Source: Symbiodinium sp. CCMP2592
Lineage: Eukaryota; Sar; Dinophyceae; Suessiales; Symbiodiniaceae
Assembly (NCBI GenBank): GCA_905221615.1
Contig: CAJNDT010002846.1
Coordinates: forward strand, 1-64,000
Length of the DNA stretch: 64,000 nt
Direction: 5' to 3'
Shown here: positions 22,349 to 34,580 of the stretch, piece by piece
How positions within the stretch are numbered: position 1 is the stretch's first letter
Layout of the letters: each line of letters begins with the position of its first letter
Notes under the pieces: model-generated
Told to the model about the DNA's origin: nothing
Databases searched by the model: none
What the model saw: the letters and a program-made list of their open reading frames with translations, nothing else
Made by a program: the position numbers and the translations under genes

Positions 22349-24400
22349 TCGGTTGGCACTGGCTCTTCTTGTTGACCACCCGTCCTCATCAACCGCTATG
22401 GTGACCGACGACATACGTCGTTGTGTCTTTCAGCTTCACATGGCTTTCGCTTTGAACCGCTGAGGAGGGGCTCATACAGCGTGGACCGGCAGACTCGCAC
22501 TCCGTTGCATCGACCTGCGGATGCTTGCCGCGTCCTCCTGTGGGCCTTGGCTTTTTGGATCTTGGGCTCGAGCTGTAACGAAACAAGGGGGTTTGACGGT
22601 TCATCTCTGAACCTCCCCCCCTTCTCGCATCCGTCGCGGCCGACGACATACGTCGTTGAGGCCCTTTCTCCCGCCACGTCAACTGCCCTTGCTCCCTGGG
22701 ATCATCCTTGAATGGAGTTCGGACCCGGGCGCTCGGGTGCACGCATGTAACGGCTGCCTTGGCCTTGCCTTTGGGCCGCAGCTTACGTGGCCTTGCCTTC
22801 GGCGTTGGGATGACATCTCGGCGGGCATCGACCTGTCTTGTCACGGTCGCCTAGGCCCGGGCCGCTTGAGTGGGGTCTGCAGTGTCATTCTTGAGAGTGG
22901 CGGGTCCGCTAGGTGGGGCGCAGCTTCCTCCTGACGCTCGCAAACCGTGAATGCTACCCCCGACAAGTTGCTGCCCGTGCAGGCCGGTGCCAGTCATACC
23001 TACTCCTTCTTTGTACCGCTACCGACACTACATCGTGCCTGCTCCGCCCGTTGCACTCACGCACCCGCTGCCATATGTGGGCGTCTGCCCCTGAGCTTCG
23101 CCTCATGCCTGAGACATGCGTCGCTCGCCCATCTACCTGTCCCCCGTGGTTGTGCTCGCGCCTGGCGGGCTCACAGGTGTGGCCATGGCTGCCACAACCG
23201 TTCGTCGATGCTGTGGAAGCGTGCGACCGGCACATCAAGGTCCGTCTGGCGAACTCGGTCTGTCTTAGCGGCTGACCTTGTGTATCGGCTTACGGTCGGG
23301 GACTTTGCTTTGATACTGCTGTCCCGTGGGCATGCGCATTTGCGTGTTGTGGTCGAGCCAATTTGTCTTTGGCAGGACGACCGTGTGGGTGTGGCCCAGC
23401 AAATGCAAGGCCGCATCGGAGGGCGTCTGGGCGCTTGGCATGCCGAGGGTCGGCTGGGTTTGTCCTCTTGGGGTGTGCGTCCACTGACGGCGGTTCCCGT
23501 CGTTTAGATCTTGAACTCGGGTCGTGACGGAACAAAGGGGTTTAGCGGCTCGTCGCTGAACGTCTCAACCCTCGGCATATGTTGCGGCCGACGACATACG
23601 TCGTTGAGGTTCTTTTCCTCCAGGTCATTGCTACTCGGGATACTCCTTCGCATGGAGTTTCCCGAGCACGCTACCCCCCGGCGCGTAGCTGTCCGCGCAG
23701 GTCGGAGCCAGTCACTTGCATCGTTACTGCGGCCAGAACCGCTCCGTGCCTGATTCCGCCGGTTGCACTCACGGACACCTGCCATGTGGGCGTGTGCCCC
23801 GTGTTCGCCGCATGCCTGCGACATACGCCGCTTGCCCCCCTTTCGTTCCCATGTCTGTTCCCACCGACGGGCTTCCCGCGTGCCGCCAGGACTGGTGCAG
23901 CGGCTCGACGAGGCTGTGGATGCGTGCGACCTACACGTCAATGTCCGTCTTGGCGATCTCTGCGAATTTACGGCTGACCCAGTGTTTCAGCTCACGTGGG
24001 GGACATGGTTCGATGGTGCTGGTGCTGTCGCCATGCGCACTAGCGCACCGTGGTCGCACAGTTTTGTCGCTGGCATTCGTCCGCGAGGGTGTGGCCCAGC
24101 AGGTTACCTGTGTCGCTCCAGTGTGGCGCCTTGGCGGTTGGCACGCTAAGGGTCGATTGGGATTGTCCCCTTAGGGTGTGTCTGCTGACGGTGGCTCCTG
24201 GTTTTCTGGATCCTGGACTCGGGTCGTGACGATACAAAGGGGTCTGGCGGTTCATGTGTACTCGTCTTTCTCCTTCGTCAAGTTGCGACCGACGACATAC
24301 GTCGTTGAGGTCATGTCTCCCACCAGGTCAATGCTTCCTTCCATGGCCAGCGGCGCTTGTATTGCACTCCTTGCCCGAAAGCCGCCCACGCACCTGTGGG
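22349..24400. repeat. Spacer of degenerate tandem repeats with a palindromic motif
   Basis: The palindrome-like CGACGACATACGTCGTTG occurs at ~22405, 22643, 23590 and 24291, each at the same place in a degenerate repeat that also contains CTCGGGTCGTGACG-AACAAAGGGG-like sequence (22560, 23516, 24217). Intervals are ~240, 947 and 702 bases. The 186-codon ORF at 22947-23507 has partly coding-like composition but its frame is not kept in the next repeat, so I do not call it. Confidence 0.7.
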
Positions 24401-24751
24401 CTTTGGACTTTTGGATTTTGGTGTGCACGATCGTGACGGAACAAAACACAGGGGTTGTCCGTTGTCTGGCGAGACTAGAACGGCGACCGGAGCCTGGACT
24501 GGCTCCACCTGTTGTTTTGGGCGGCACTGAGCGACGGCTCTCTGTTGCTCCTGATCGGTCGCTGAGGCTCCGTAGTTTGGCTGAACGGCTAACACCGGCA
24601 AAGCCTGTGCGCCGCAGCCCTCCGTAGAGCTTCGTTGTTTGTCTCACCGATTTGTTGTAGTTTGTGCGTTTGTTTGTAGTTTGCTTGTTTGTAGGGACCG
24701 AGAGCTACAGCCGTAGTCGACGAGGCCCATTCAAGCCAAAAAAAAAACACC
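24400..24751 (+). mobile_element. Second copy of the A-tailed retroposon
   Basis: Closely matches 12445-12762: GACTTTTGGATTTTGGTGTGC, ACTAGAACGGCG, GCGACGGCTCTCTGTTGC, AACGGCTAACACCGG and GGGACCGAG...GTCGACGAGGCCC occur in the same order. It ends in an A-run (24738-24748) directly against the truncated end of the minus-strand helicase copy, so insertion here probably caused or followed that truncation. Confidence 0.7.
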
Positions 24752-25723
24752 GGCTGGCAATGCTGTAACTCCAGGAACCAAGCGACTAGGAGGGGTCTCC
24801 ACAGCATCCAACGGCAGCCACCCGCTGGCTCCATGTAGTGCTAGGCGCAACAGGAAGCGAGGCGGCGCAGCTCTGACTGCGCAGCTCCGCGGTCAACGCA
24901 GGATCCTCCTTTGCAGGCACACCTGCCTCCGGGTCCGAGCGAATCTTATTTCCCGTCGGGTCGTAAAGGGCACGCGGCAGGCCTGTAGTTGCAACCGGTG
25001 GCAACATGACAGTTGCGGATCTGGAGTGTCTCAACAGTGAAGACACGAAGTGCTGCAATCTCTCCAACAGAGTCGTGTGAATAGTGTCAGCAGCGATGGA
25101 ATAAAGGTAAAAAGCCCCCGGCACGGCGGCCACCAGAGATTCCCCGGAATCTGTTTGACCTCGAACCACTGTCGCAGGCGGGTCAAAATACATGTGGTCC
25201 CCAATTAACGACCGATGGTGCGTAGAGCGGAACGCACTGTATAATCTTTTGGGAGGAGGCACGCCCACCCACTTGTGCTCTCGAAGAAGGTGGAGACCAA
25301 AGCGTGGCGGTTCGGTGAACTCCAGTAGCCCGAAGACAGGGCGGTCAGTGTTAATCACGGGATAAAAAGGGCGTGCTGTGATGGGCCGGCCACTGGGCCC
25401 GCTGTGCTCAAAGTCCATACCCCGAAGGAGCAGCTGGACCGGGTAGCCGTCTTTGCCGCAGTGTGCAGCGACCGCATCACAGATCGACGGAATGCGGTTC
25501 ACCGACCACAGGTCGTAAAATTCTCGGGCAGTCTCCCTGTCGGCGGGCTTTGAAGTCCAAGCCGAGCCAGCCCACGCGCCTGGTAGAGCTCCTCCCAGAG
25601 GACGTGAGTGCGATGGAGGGAGGCATGTAGCTCTAAAGCGGCAACAATGCCCCCAATGAGAAGGGATTGGTGTAGGAAATCCACGCAAGAGCCACTAGCG
25701 TGAGGCGACCGGGGTGTGGGCAC
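24752..25723 (-). pseudogene. SF1 helicase-like gene, minus-strand copy, middle part
   Basis: Inverted copy of 20070-20985. The minus frame 25688-24786 reads FYPVINTDRPVFGLLEFTEPPRFGL, differing from the plus copy by few residues. Relative to the plus copy two internal segments are missing, corresponding to plus 19155-19368 and 19485-20060, each joined at short shared bases. The copy ends abruptly at 24752 beside the retroposon tail and lacks the C-terminal third. Confidence 0.65.
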
Positions 25724-26845
25724 GCCCGATCTCCCACCCTCGTAATGCCGGAGTAGGGGATGAAGTAGGTAGCAGTGCGTCTGCTATCCGCCCAGGGGAG
25801 AGGGGTTGAGGAGCAAGCTGAGCAACACCACGGATGCCCACTGGCTTGGTGATGAGGCGCGCCAGTGTAAGCAGGTGCACCTCACCTTTGCCACCTCCAG
25901 CGGGCTGTCGGGGGTCACCTGTGCGAATGACGAGCTGGTGCTCTTTACTTCGCTGTGTAGGAGGCATATCGGAGCTGAAGCGCGGCTGATCCCTGTGTGA
26001 GCAGAAGCATATGGGCACTACTGATCGAAGGTGAAGCATGACGCGCACTGTGCCCCTTCACCCCAGGCTGGGTTGTGGCGACGTCCCCAAGCCCTGCCGC
26101 CTTGTGCTCCGCTGCTTCCGTGAAGGGCACGTGGTCGAAGCACGTGTCAATCATTTCAGCGTCGCCAGAGACCCTCCGTACGACTATAAGCGGGCGCAAC
26201 CATTCCGGGGCATCAGCCAAGAGGTTGGAGGCGATACGCACGACTGCGATGAGCGCAGAATGCTGCTGAGCTGTCCAAAACACTGTTTGTTCCAACACAG
26301 CGTCCATGCAGACCAGTGCACACCAGAGGGAGAAGGTCTTGGATGAGCCCGCGCAGCCCAAGATGCTCAGCGAGCTGCGTTCGGTGGCGCGGGCGGCCAG
26401 GATGGCCGTGATGTGTCCAATAAGAAGGCCGTCCGGACTAGCGAGCAACTGCTCAATGTGTCGACAGAAAGTCTGTCCCATAAGGGCAGCTAAGGTGTGC
26501 AACTCAGGCGGGATCAAAGTCTCAGGCAATCGCCAGTCTTTGCGGAAGGCATCCCGAGGATTAGAGCGCTCGGCCACCGAATGGAAGGCGAGGATTCTTT
26601 TCTTGAGTGCGACAAACTGGGCCGGCGTCAAGTTCGTGGGGGTTGGGAACTGAGGCGCTTGGGCGGCTACCTCAACAGCTTGCAAGAAGGACAATACAAG
26701 GTGTGTTTCAGTAGCAAAATGGCACCTAGGCCGAGGTGCAGGCTGGGTGCACGGCCGTATGGGCATGCCAATGGCCAGGGGGACACGCGCCTCAGGCATT
26801 TTCAGGACTTGCAGAAAGACGTCCAGTGCCCCCCCCCACTTTAAT
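25724..26845 (-). pseudogene. SF1 helicase-like gene, minus-strand copy, motor part
   Basis: The minus frame 26799-25945 carries the same P-loop GCAGSSKT and downstream conserved blocks (TVFWTAQQHSALIAVVRIASNLLADAPEWLRPL) but stops before the DEGQQ motif. GDPRQP reappears in another frame (26048-25695), so a frameshift separates motifs I and III. A short insertion after the P-loop (LVCMDAV) distinguishes it from the plus copy. The helicase is therefore non-functional as it stands. Confidence 0.65.
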
Positions 26846-28804
26846 ACACGTCACACTGCGCAAAGCGAGGTCCCACCGACAAACATGGTCAGGTTGCGGG
26901 GAAGCCCCAAGAAAAGGAGGCCACTGGCTGACAAGCAGGAGGGCAGCGATGGGGTTAAGGCGGTCGTGGCGACGTTGTGCCTTACGCTGCTTGCGGGTTT
27001 TGCCCTTGACCTTGTCAGGCACCACCAGCTCCACGAAGACTGCCAGGAGGTTGCCCTGACGAAACTCCATTCTCAGAAGGCAGCCCTCGGATGGCGGCCG
27101 ATTGCCGCTTTGGCGATGGGAGAACCAGCCAGTGTCAGGTGCTGGCGAAAAGCCACTGGTGCACGATAAGCCAAGCACGTGTGTGCCAAAGCTGAGACAG
27201 TCCTCCACCTTCAGCACCACCGGTAAGACCGGGTCGAAGCGTCTGGTGGTGTCCTGGTGCGACATCCGTCTGTTCTCCTGCCCTGTGTCCTCAAGAGCCG
27301 CGCCTTGGCTATAGACATGGAAATGCAGGAAATCCACAACGCGCTCGAGCGACAGCTCTCCGAGGGAGGTCTGGACAGGAGCAGGCAATGGCAGGCTGAC
27401 CGACCTGGCCTCCTCATAACATCTAAGCCTGACCGCCTGAATGATCCAGGTGCGCAGTTCCGCGACACAATGCGGCAGAGAGGCTGCTGTGACGGTGCGG
27501 ATGGTCCCGAGAAGGGGCGGAGGCAAAGAATCAATGGCGGCAAGCTGCCTCCACTGTGACGCGGTGTGGGAAGAGTGCATCCATTACTTTTCCAACCTCG
27601 CTATCCACAAGACCTCTGCTACGGTAAAAATGAAGGGAGTGGAAGGCCCACTCCAGTTCTTTTTCCATATTTCGCATGGGGAGGAAGGCACGTGCGGCAG
27701 AGACATCCACCTGGGCCGGTAGTGTCTGGTCAGTTCGCAGGAGCAGGTCACTGGGGCCCGAAAAGTTCGCCCGGCACATTGACTAACCAGTGCATACCGC
27801 CCACACGAATACCTGGGGCGACCAGTATGGCGGCCCGAGCAAAGTCAGCGAGCACCCAAGGGCACAAGAAGTCTTCACTCGCGTGGATGATGCGCAGCCT
27901 ACAGGGGAGGCGCAAGAGTGCTTCGAACAGCCAGTCCGGCATGCCAACGGCACCAATATGTACGGCTGCTGGCCGCGCAGCCTCATCCGTCGCTCCCCCC
28001 CCGGAGGTGGCGGTCAAGGCCACAGGAGGGAAGTAGCTGCTGCCCCATAACTTGTGAAGGAGCACTCCCACAAGGCCCGCCGTGTAGCTGCCTGCAGAGA
28101 AGCCACGGACGATGGGCCGCCCTGGGCCAACGCTTGAAAAGGCAATGCACAGGGCCGCCAGGCACGCGGAATGTGGATTGTGGATCCTGTAAGTGGGAGC
28201 TGCGTCGTGCCCTCTGGAGCTGTGTGGATATCATTCTAGCTTCCGGGCTGGAAGCAGTGAACTTGACGTCGAGCATAGCATGCGCCAGCTGGACAACCGG
28301 CAGGGGTGAGAGCAAGAGACTGGTATATCGACCCGCCGAGCTGAGCCTCGCGGATGCCGTGGCCGACAACTTGGAGAATGTCTCCGCAAGACATCCGGTG
28401 GGGCCGTAACACTGCGTGGAGCACATGAGCTGCCAGGCGTCGTTACGAGCCGGGGCGCGAAATGTGCTGGCACCGGAGCACTCAATGCGCACCTCAGCAG
28501 ACGTTGGGAGGTTGCCCACGCGATAATCGTCCTCATCCGCATGAGCTATGTCAAATCCCTTGACCGCTCGATAGAAGCAGATTGCCAGCTCTTGGTCGAT
28601 GACTTCCAGGGTCCACATGTGCTCCCCCGCGGGGGAAGGGGTGGACACCTCTGCCATCCTTCGCAACTCAGCTGCCGGTAAGAGAGCCCAGATTCTCCAC
28701 CGCGCCCATGTGCGCATGTGATACGAGAAGCGCGGCCGCGTCAAGCGGCGGAACGGGAGGACTCGTCGCGCCCCCGGCCCCTGGAAATGCTCCGGGGCTA
28801 CCAC
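26792..28804 (-). pseudogene. SF1 helicase-like gene, minus-strand copy, N-terminal extension
   Basis: Minus-strand coding continues upstream of the part shared with the plus copy (shared to ~27180). Frames 27580-26792, 27779-27531, 28071-27748 and 28804-27983 each contain good coding stretches (MHSSHTASQWRQLAAIDSLP; MRNMEKELEWAFHSLHFYRS; HIGAVGMPDWLFEALLRLPC; HMWTLEVIDQELAICFYRAV). They follow one another in order, with at least three frame changes. The start is not certain; 28804 is the most upstream ATG of the first frame. No domain is recognised. It supplies the N-terminus that the plus copy lacks. Confidence 0.55.
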
Positions 28805-30340
28805 GCTGAAGCCCGGGGCTGGAAAAGTCCAGCAATTCTGGCTTCGCTTGAGCGGGCCTCCTGTAGTTTACTTTTTTCGTTCTTTTTTGCTTTGTTGCAA
28901 TTCTTACTGGAACCGAGCGCAACTGCTGTCTACGGGCCACAGAACCTCAAATCCAAGCCTGGACTCCAACTTTGCTTTGCTCCCAGCGCTGAAAACTCTC
29001 GCAGAGACACAACAGCAAGAACTTAAGGCAAATTGTTTTTCTAATAGACGATGAAGTCAGTGGCTTGGCGGAATAGAATCTTGGTGTAGTAGATCAATGA
29101 GGACATGCTGCCTTGGATTGCGCTGTGACGCGTCTCATGTTGGTTGGCTGGAGATTGCGACAGGAGTGAAGCTCCACTGTTGCTTTGTACTGTTTGGACA
29201 GCTTGAAGAGGCTGTGGTTGCCCTGTTGTTCAACTGACAGCTAAGTCTGTGTGCAGCAGACACCAGTTTTCCTCTGTGTTTCACCACTGTTTTTGTTGCT
29301 GTTCGTGTCTGTTTGTTTGTGGGAACCGAGAACCAGTACAGTGGCAGCCGACGAGGCTCGCTCACACAAAAAAAAGCACGGAGTTTTCCGTTGTCCGTCC
29401 GACTAGAACGGCTGCCAGAGCTTTCTTGAGCTCCACTCGTTGTCTTGGACCTCTGTCGCTTTGGCTCGAAATCGCTGAGAAAGAGGCCCTTTTTCCAAAC
29501 TGCACGGTCCATGCTGACAAAGTCCGCACGCCACAGCTGGTATGTGACCTCCTTTTTTGTTTGGCCAACGTTTCACCGCTGTTTTCGTGTGTTCGATGGA
29601 TGTTGCCTAGCACTGCAGCAGCCACCGAGGCCTGCAAACGCCAAGAAAAATTGCTCCTGTGGGATGCAAAGGTATGCATCCTTAATGTCCAGTGCAATCA
29701 AGCAAAAGAGTCCTCCTGTTCGGCTTGGTCGTCGGAGTTGTTGAACAGCCAAAGCAACATTCTTGCAATCGCCGATGTCGTGGCTGGGCTGTAAAGACCC
29801 TCTCTATCGCGTTCCAACCAGCGATATTCACGTGCTACTAAGCGACATCTCTTATCTTCCCCTTCGTCAACGTGCTAAGAACTTTCATTCGAACCAATCG
29901 CTGCACGTCGAAACAATCGGTCTTAAAGTCGAGAGCTCGAAGTTCTTCTTCCCTCCATGTTCTCGGCATCCTACCTACCGGCAGCTTGCCTGCATCAAAG
30001 CAAGTGGAGGGTTGAATATCTTTCGCCGTGTGCTGTCTGCCGGATCAAAAGTCTCCCTGTCGCTGGATCTGCCTTGCGAAAACCTTGCAGAGTCGTGCCG
30101 CGATGATCCTACTCTTGCTAAGTCGCTCTGTTGATGAGACACGCATCCTATTGAAAACGCAGAGTGCCTGTATTCTCACTAAAGATGAGAACCAACAAGG
30201 GACATCCGGAATCTGTCACAGTTGCGAAAGCGGCTGGACAGGTGCTGCAAATCCGAACAGGAGATTTCATTGCCAATTTGCACCGAACCAGAACCACAAG
30301 GTTTAGATCCACAGGGCTTTTTCGACAGAGTTGGCTTTTC
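28805..30340. other. Repeat-derived DNA, no gene
   Basis: Between 29200 and 29660 two degenerate copies of the retroposon 3' module follow each other (GAACCGAG...CCGACGAGGCTCGCTCAC-A-run, then GCAGCCACCGAGGCCTGC...AAGAAAAA), with ACTAGAACGGCTGCC between them. I see no supported gene in the rest. Confidence 0.5.
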
Positions 30341-30500
30341 AAGACTTTGAAAAACTTTAAGATACAAAAAAAATTTAAAGATTTTTAAAACCTTTAAAAT
30401 AAAATGCAGACTTTTAGAAACTTTAAAATACAAAAAATGAAGACTTTCAAAAATTTTAAAATACAAAAACATTTTAAATATTTTTAAAAGTTTTAAAATC
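30340..30500. repeat. A/T-rich minisatellite
   Basis: Degenerate repeats of roughly AAACTTTAAAATACAAAA, several units long. No coding potential. Confidence 0.85.
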
Positions 30501-30648
30501 TGGTTCCAAGCAGCCCACTGGTGGTAATGCGGTGCCCGAGATTCAAGTTGCTGCGATTCATTTGCTTGCTTCGCAAGCCCGTCGGAAAACGCTGTTCCGA
30601 ACCAATTCCCATTCCCATTAGTTCAATTCCTGCAGATGGAAGTGCCAC

Positions 30649-30969
30649 GTGCAAGCTCAAGTTGTTCTGTGGACCTCTCAGCAGCACTCTGCGCTGATCG
30701 ATGAAAATCGAAACCTTCACGAGCAAGCTCTTGGAGTTCACAAACACAAGCGTTCACGAAATTGCTCCCAGTCACTCTGGTCGACCAAGTTGTTCAGCTG
30801 CACTCTCACACGAACGAGCAACTTTTCTCTACTGCTTGATCTGCACAAAAGACTATGCCACAAACATCTTTGCATCCATGAAAACTTCTTGATTTGTTCA
30901 GCAGCCAACAATCTCAACATCTGGCTATGCGACATCTTCTTTGATGTCAATCTTAGTGCTCAAATTTGA
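30649..30969 (+). pseudogene. Remnant resembling the SF1 helicase
   Basis: The first codons of this frame read VVLWTSQQHSALIDENR, which lines up with TVFWTAQQHSALIAVVR of the helicase copies at 18557 and 26280. The rest has no similarity I can see. It is probably a short decayed fragment; the match is short, so chance is not fully excluded. Confidence 0.3.
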
Positions 30970-32250
30970 GGGTTCTCCAACATGCTCAACTACGGTGTCG
31001 AAATCTTCACCCATTTCGGAGTTTGCTTGCGTGGCCGTTGAGAACCGCAAGTTGATTGATGCAACTTGCATGCACACTTGGTACGTCTTCCAACGGGCCG
31101 CTCTGGGCTGAGACAAACTTGCTGTCAAGCTCAAAATTGTGGTAAGATCGATGGCTCAGTGGAAAAGTTCCAGCATCCAGCACTCCAGGTTCAGCTGTTC
31201 GTCTCAGAATGCATCACCAAGAAAAGTGGTTGAAAACCACAACTGCATCGCGCACATTCTCGATTCAGCGAATGGCATTAAGACAGTTCATCCGATCCAA
31301 CCATGGCACGGCACGTCAACCAAGCTGTCCACATCTCTGTTGGATGCAAGTATAGAAGACCAATGGTTGGTTGTAGAACATAGTCGAGCAGTGCTTGACA
31401 TTTGCTAAATTTCGCATGTTTTTCTTCCCTGCTAAAAGTGTGAATTGAAACCTGAAGGCTGTAAGTCTTGGTTTTTCAGCGTGGTCGCAGAGCGTGGTGA
31501 ATAAGACGTGTGACTGCTTAGAGCGCGTGGAAATGGAAGACCGTGGCAGACCAGCCCAGCAACCCTCTTGGAAGCGTGTTGCCACCCCCACCGATTGTAC
31601 CTAAGTTTGGAAGAATGTGGCCAGTGCAGGCACAGGCTACAGTCGACTCATTTCTATTGTACGGTGCAGCAAAGCAGAACCAAGTTGCCCAGTTGACTGC
31701 TCTTGTCCAGACTCTCGTGACCGTGACCAGAGACCGCCGCAGCTTCTAAAAACAAAGATACTGGTGGTGATCTTAGCGACGTCACCGATTCGACGAATCG
31801 TGTTGACGAAAGAGCCGCCATTCGAAATTCCAAGGCGGAATGAATCCTTACCAGGGCTTCCGAAGGCAATTCAATCCATTGTAAGCGTCAAGTCTTTATC
31901 AGACGGGGAAGTCCCTCTCCGCTTCCAGTGATCGTCACCATGCACTTAGCTCGGCAAACGAGAATCTGAGATCTGATTTCCCCACGTGGAAAGCAGGGTG
32001 GAGCGAGTGATTTGTGCGATTGAAAAATTCATGATTGGAGTGATTGAATATGTGCGAAGCTTTTATTTGCTGCTTGTCTTTTGGATCGAATTTTTTTGCC
32101 GGTCCTTCGAGAGATAAGCTTACGTACGAGGAACGAGTTAGTGTTTTCTCTCGAGTATGGAAAACAGACATAGGCGAGTTTGTTTGGGGAGAAACATGTT
32201 TTTCTGAGTGCACGTGATGTGGCATTTACTGCTCAAGCGGGCAGAAAAGA
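30970..32250. other. No gene seen
   Basis: Short ORFs on both strands without motifs or consistent coding character. Confidence 0.4.
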
Positions 32251-32252
32251 CC

Positions 32253-32645
32253 TTTTGGTCACGGCGTTCTTTTTTCAAATAAAAGAACGCTTCCTTCTCG
32301 TGCGAATGTCATCACTACCCATTCTTCTGTTGCACAAAAAAATCCATATGTCTAAACATTTGTTTCGCAGCGTCTGCTTGCGAAGCCAGATTGGGTTCCA
32401 ACACGTTCCAACTTGAACCTGCAAAAAGGAGCATATTCGGTGCAACTATGAATGCCCCCACAAACAAAACTTTTTGGTCACGGTGTTCTTTTTGTCCACA
32501 AAAAGAACGCTTCCTTCTCGTGCGGATGTCATCACTACCCATTCTTCTTTTGCCCCAATATAGTCCATATGTTTAAACATTTGTTTCGCAGCGTCTGCTT
32601 GCGAAGCCAGATTGGGTTCCAACGCATTCCAATTTGAACCTGCAT
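32253..32645. repeat. Direct repeat, two ~175-base copies
   Basis: Copies at ~32253-32425 and ~32471-32645 share GAACGCTTCCTTCTCGTGCG, CATTTGTTTCGCAGCGTC and GAAGCCAGATTGGGTTCCAA. Each has its own small hairpin (CTTTTTTC/AAAAGAACG type). No coding role. Confidence 0.85.
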
Positions 32646-33820
32646 GATTCGATGCATTCTGTTTGGGGTCTATGCTGGTGTAATCTCTTAGACTCCCGAC
32701 CTTCGTGCGGAGATTCAGTCGGCAGGCGGTTCTTTCGAGAGCACTTGCTGTGTCAGACCGAACCTTTGTGAGAAGAAGAAGGATGCGTCCGACCTGTCGG
32801 ATAGAACTTTCTTCCTTTCAAAAAAATGGTGATGGCTTGCCCCCCCTCGTTCAACCATCACTCCTTTTGATCAACCATCGCTCCTGCGGGAGTTTGGTAC
32901 CTTTGTGTAAAAATCCATCTCCCGGTACTTCTTTGGGAGAATTTGTTTCTGAGAAGAGTGACAGTTTCATGTTGAGTCGCGTGCATCCGAAGTTTGGTTT
33001 CACTGAGAACTCTCTGTTACCGGTGTTCTGCCTTGTACCTGCTTGTAGTTGGGGGGGGGGGCAGGTGATGCGCTGATCCTCGATGCCGAGGATCCCAAAA
33101 CGCTCGTTGGGCTGTGGACTCGCATGCACTTGAAGACCCCCTTTGCAGTTGTGAGAAAACGGATGTGTGCGAGTGTGAGTTGTCCATATTTGCTTCACCC
33201 AAACATGCGGGTATAGATTGATTTGGAATTGAGTGGATTTTGGTATATATCTGTTGAACTACACGCTTTTCGAAATAGTGTTGAACGTCACCAGCTTCTT
33301 GACCGCACCACGGCGCAGAATGGAGTCGGAGGTGCTCTCGTGGCCCGGACGCTCGTCCGCGCTTCCGCCGATGCTCATTCCGTGACGTGCCAGAATTTTG
33401 GCGCAAAGACTTCGCAAAGACTTCGTGGCAATGTGCCAGTGTGCGGATTTGCCACATCCATGTCGTCGCAACATGCTAGCGTGCTACGTGTGTTGCTCCC
33501 AGCTAAAGTGGCAGTATCCGCGTCCGTACAGGAGGTGCCCGGGCTTCGCAGCCTTCCGATCATCCCGATAGACAAAACGTGCCACTTGCCGTTTACGTAT
33601 GCGCTAACTGAAGCAGCATATTCTAGTACAGCTCGGACAGCGATATTTTTCCTCGGCTGTGCGGCTATAGGTTGTGTGATTGGCAACTTGCGCCGTGAAG
33701 GGAGCTGTGTCATAATCGAAGGCCTGTAACTGAGCTCGCAGCGCATGACGCACTCTCTGAGGTTGTGGGGCTGTGGGCTGTAGCTGGGACAGTTGGGCTT
33801 GCGGCCTTTCGTTTCTGACC
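32646..33820. other. Mostly featureless; poly-G tract at 33049-33061
   Basis: A run of about 13 G lies at 33049-33061. An ORF at 33223-33729 (168 codons) has no motif. It lies just upstream of the coding-like exon at 33821, but I find no reason to call it a gene. Confidence 0.35.
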
Positions 33821-34066
33821 ATGGCCACGCCAAAAGCATCGCATCACCCTACCGGCCCAGATTCAGATGCCACTGCAGATGCTGTCGGTGACTTGGCAAT
33901 AGCCAAGAGTAGTGTTGGCTTCATTGACGAATCCAGGCTAACGTGCTACAGCTCAATGTTGTCAAGTCTTGAGAAAGGCGACCTACCTCGCTCTCAATGG
34001 GTCGCCCACGTACTTCACCGACTCGACGAGCATTTCGGTACCCGGCCTATAGATCCGAGTTTTTAG
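33821..34066 (+). CDS. Gene C: candidate N-terminal exon
   Basis: An ATG at 33821 in good context (ACCATGGCC) opens MATPKASHHPTGPDSDATAD..., then an amphipathic stretch (SMLSSLEKGDLPRSQWVAHVLHRLDEHFG). The composition is coding-like. The frame stops at 34066, so splicing or termination lies before that. It is the first plausible exon upstream of the membrane-protein segments at 34581-39357, but the link is inference. Confidence 0.35.
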   Translation: MATPKASHHPTGPDSDATADAVGDLAIAKSSVGFIDESRLTCYSSMLSSLEKGDLPRSQWVAHVLHRLDEHFGTRPIDPSF

Positions 34067-34580
34067 CATGCCCCAGGGCTGGGAAGTGCGGGTGTGTTCG
34101 GATTCAGGCTTAAGGGCCCAGGGCCTGCAATTTGCCCACGTGCGCTTTGTAGCAGAACTTGGCAGAACCATGCAAGACGAGATGCAGCTAAATCTATGTC
34201 GATGTCGGATGGTTTTATCTTGACGACATGACTCCAGAAGCTAGTGTCGGGATTCGTTATCCTAGCCGGCCCATATCCTTCCCCCCAACTTTCTCTAATT
34301 GCAGTTGAAGCAAAGAGCTTGCTTGCAACTTCTAGCCTTGCCCAGGCAGCGTCGCAATTCCTGCGAAAGAGACTGTTAAGCAGGTGGTGGAGCTTGGAGA
34401 GGAAGTGCCCAGGCGCCCACCCAAAGTCTCCACACCACATACAATGCCTACAGTGCTTGCGGGGAATAAATGGACCTGGACTTGGCCACCGCCACTGGCA
34501 AGGGATGGATGGGCTCGGTTCGAGAACCATGAACTGCCTGGAGATGAGCTTGTTTCCCTGAGGTTCAGGTCTAAACGCAA

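Noticed and set aside
34063..34530. 155-codon minus-strand ORF
   Set aside because: Partly coding-like composition but no motif, and the plus-strand frame over the same DNA is equally open; strand cannot be decided.
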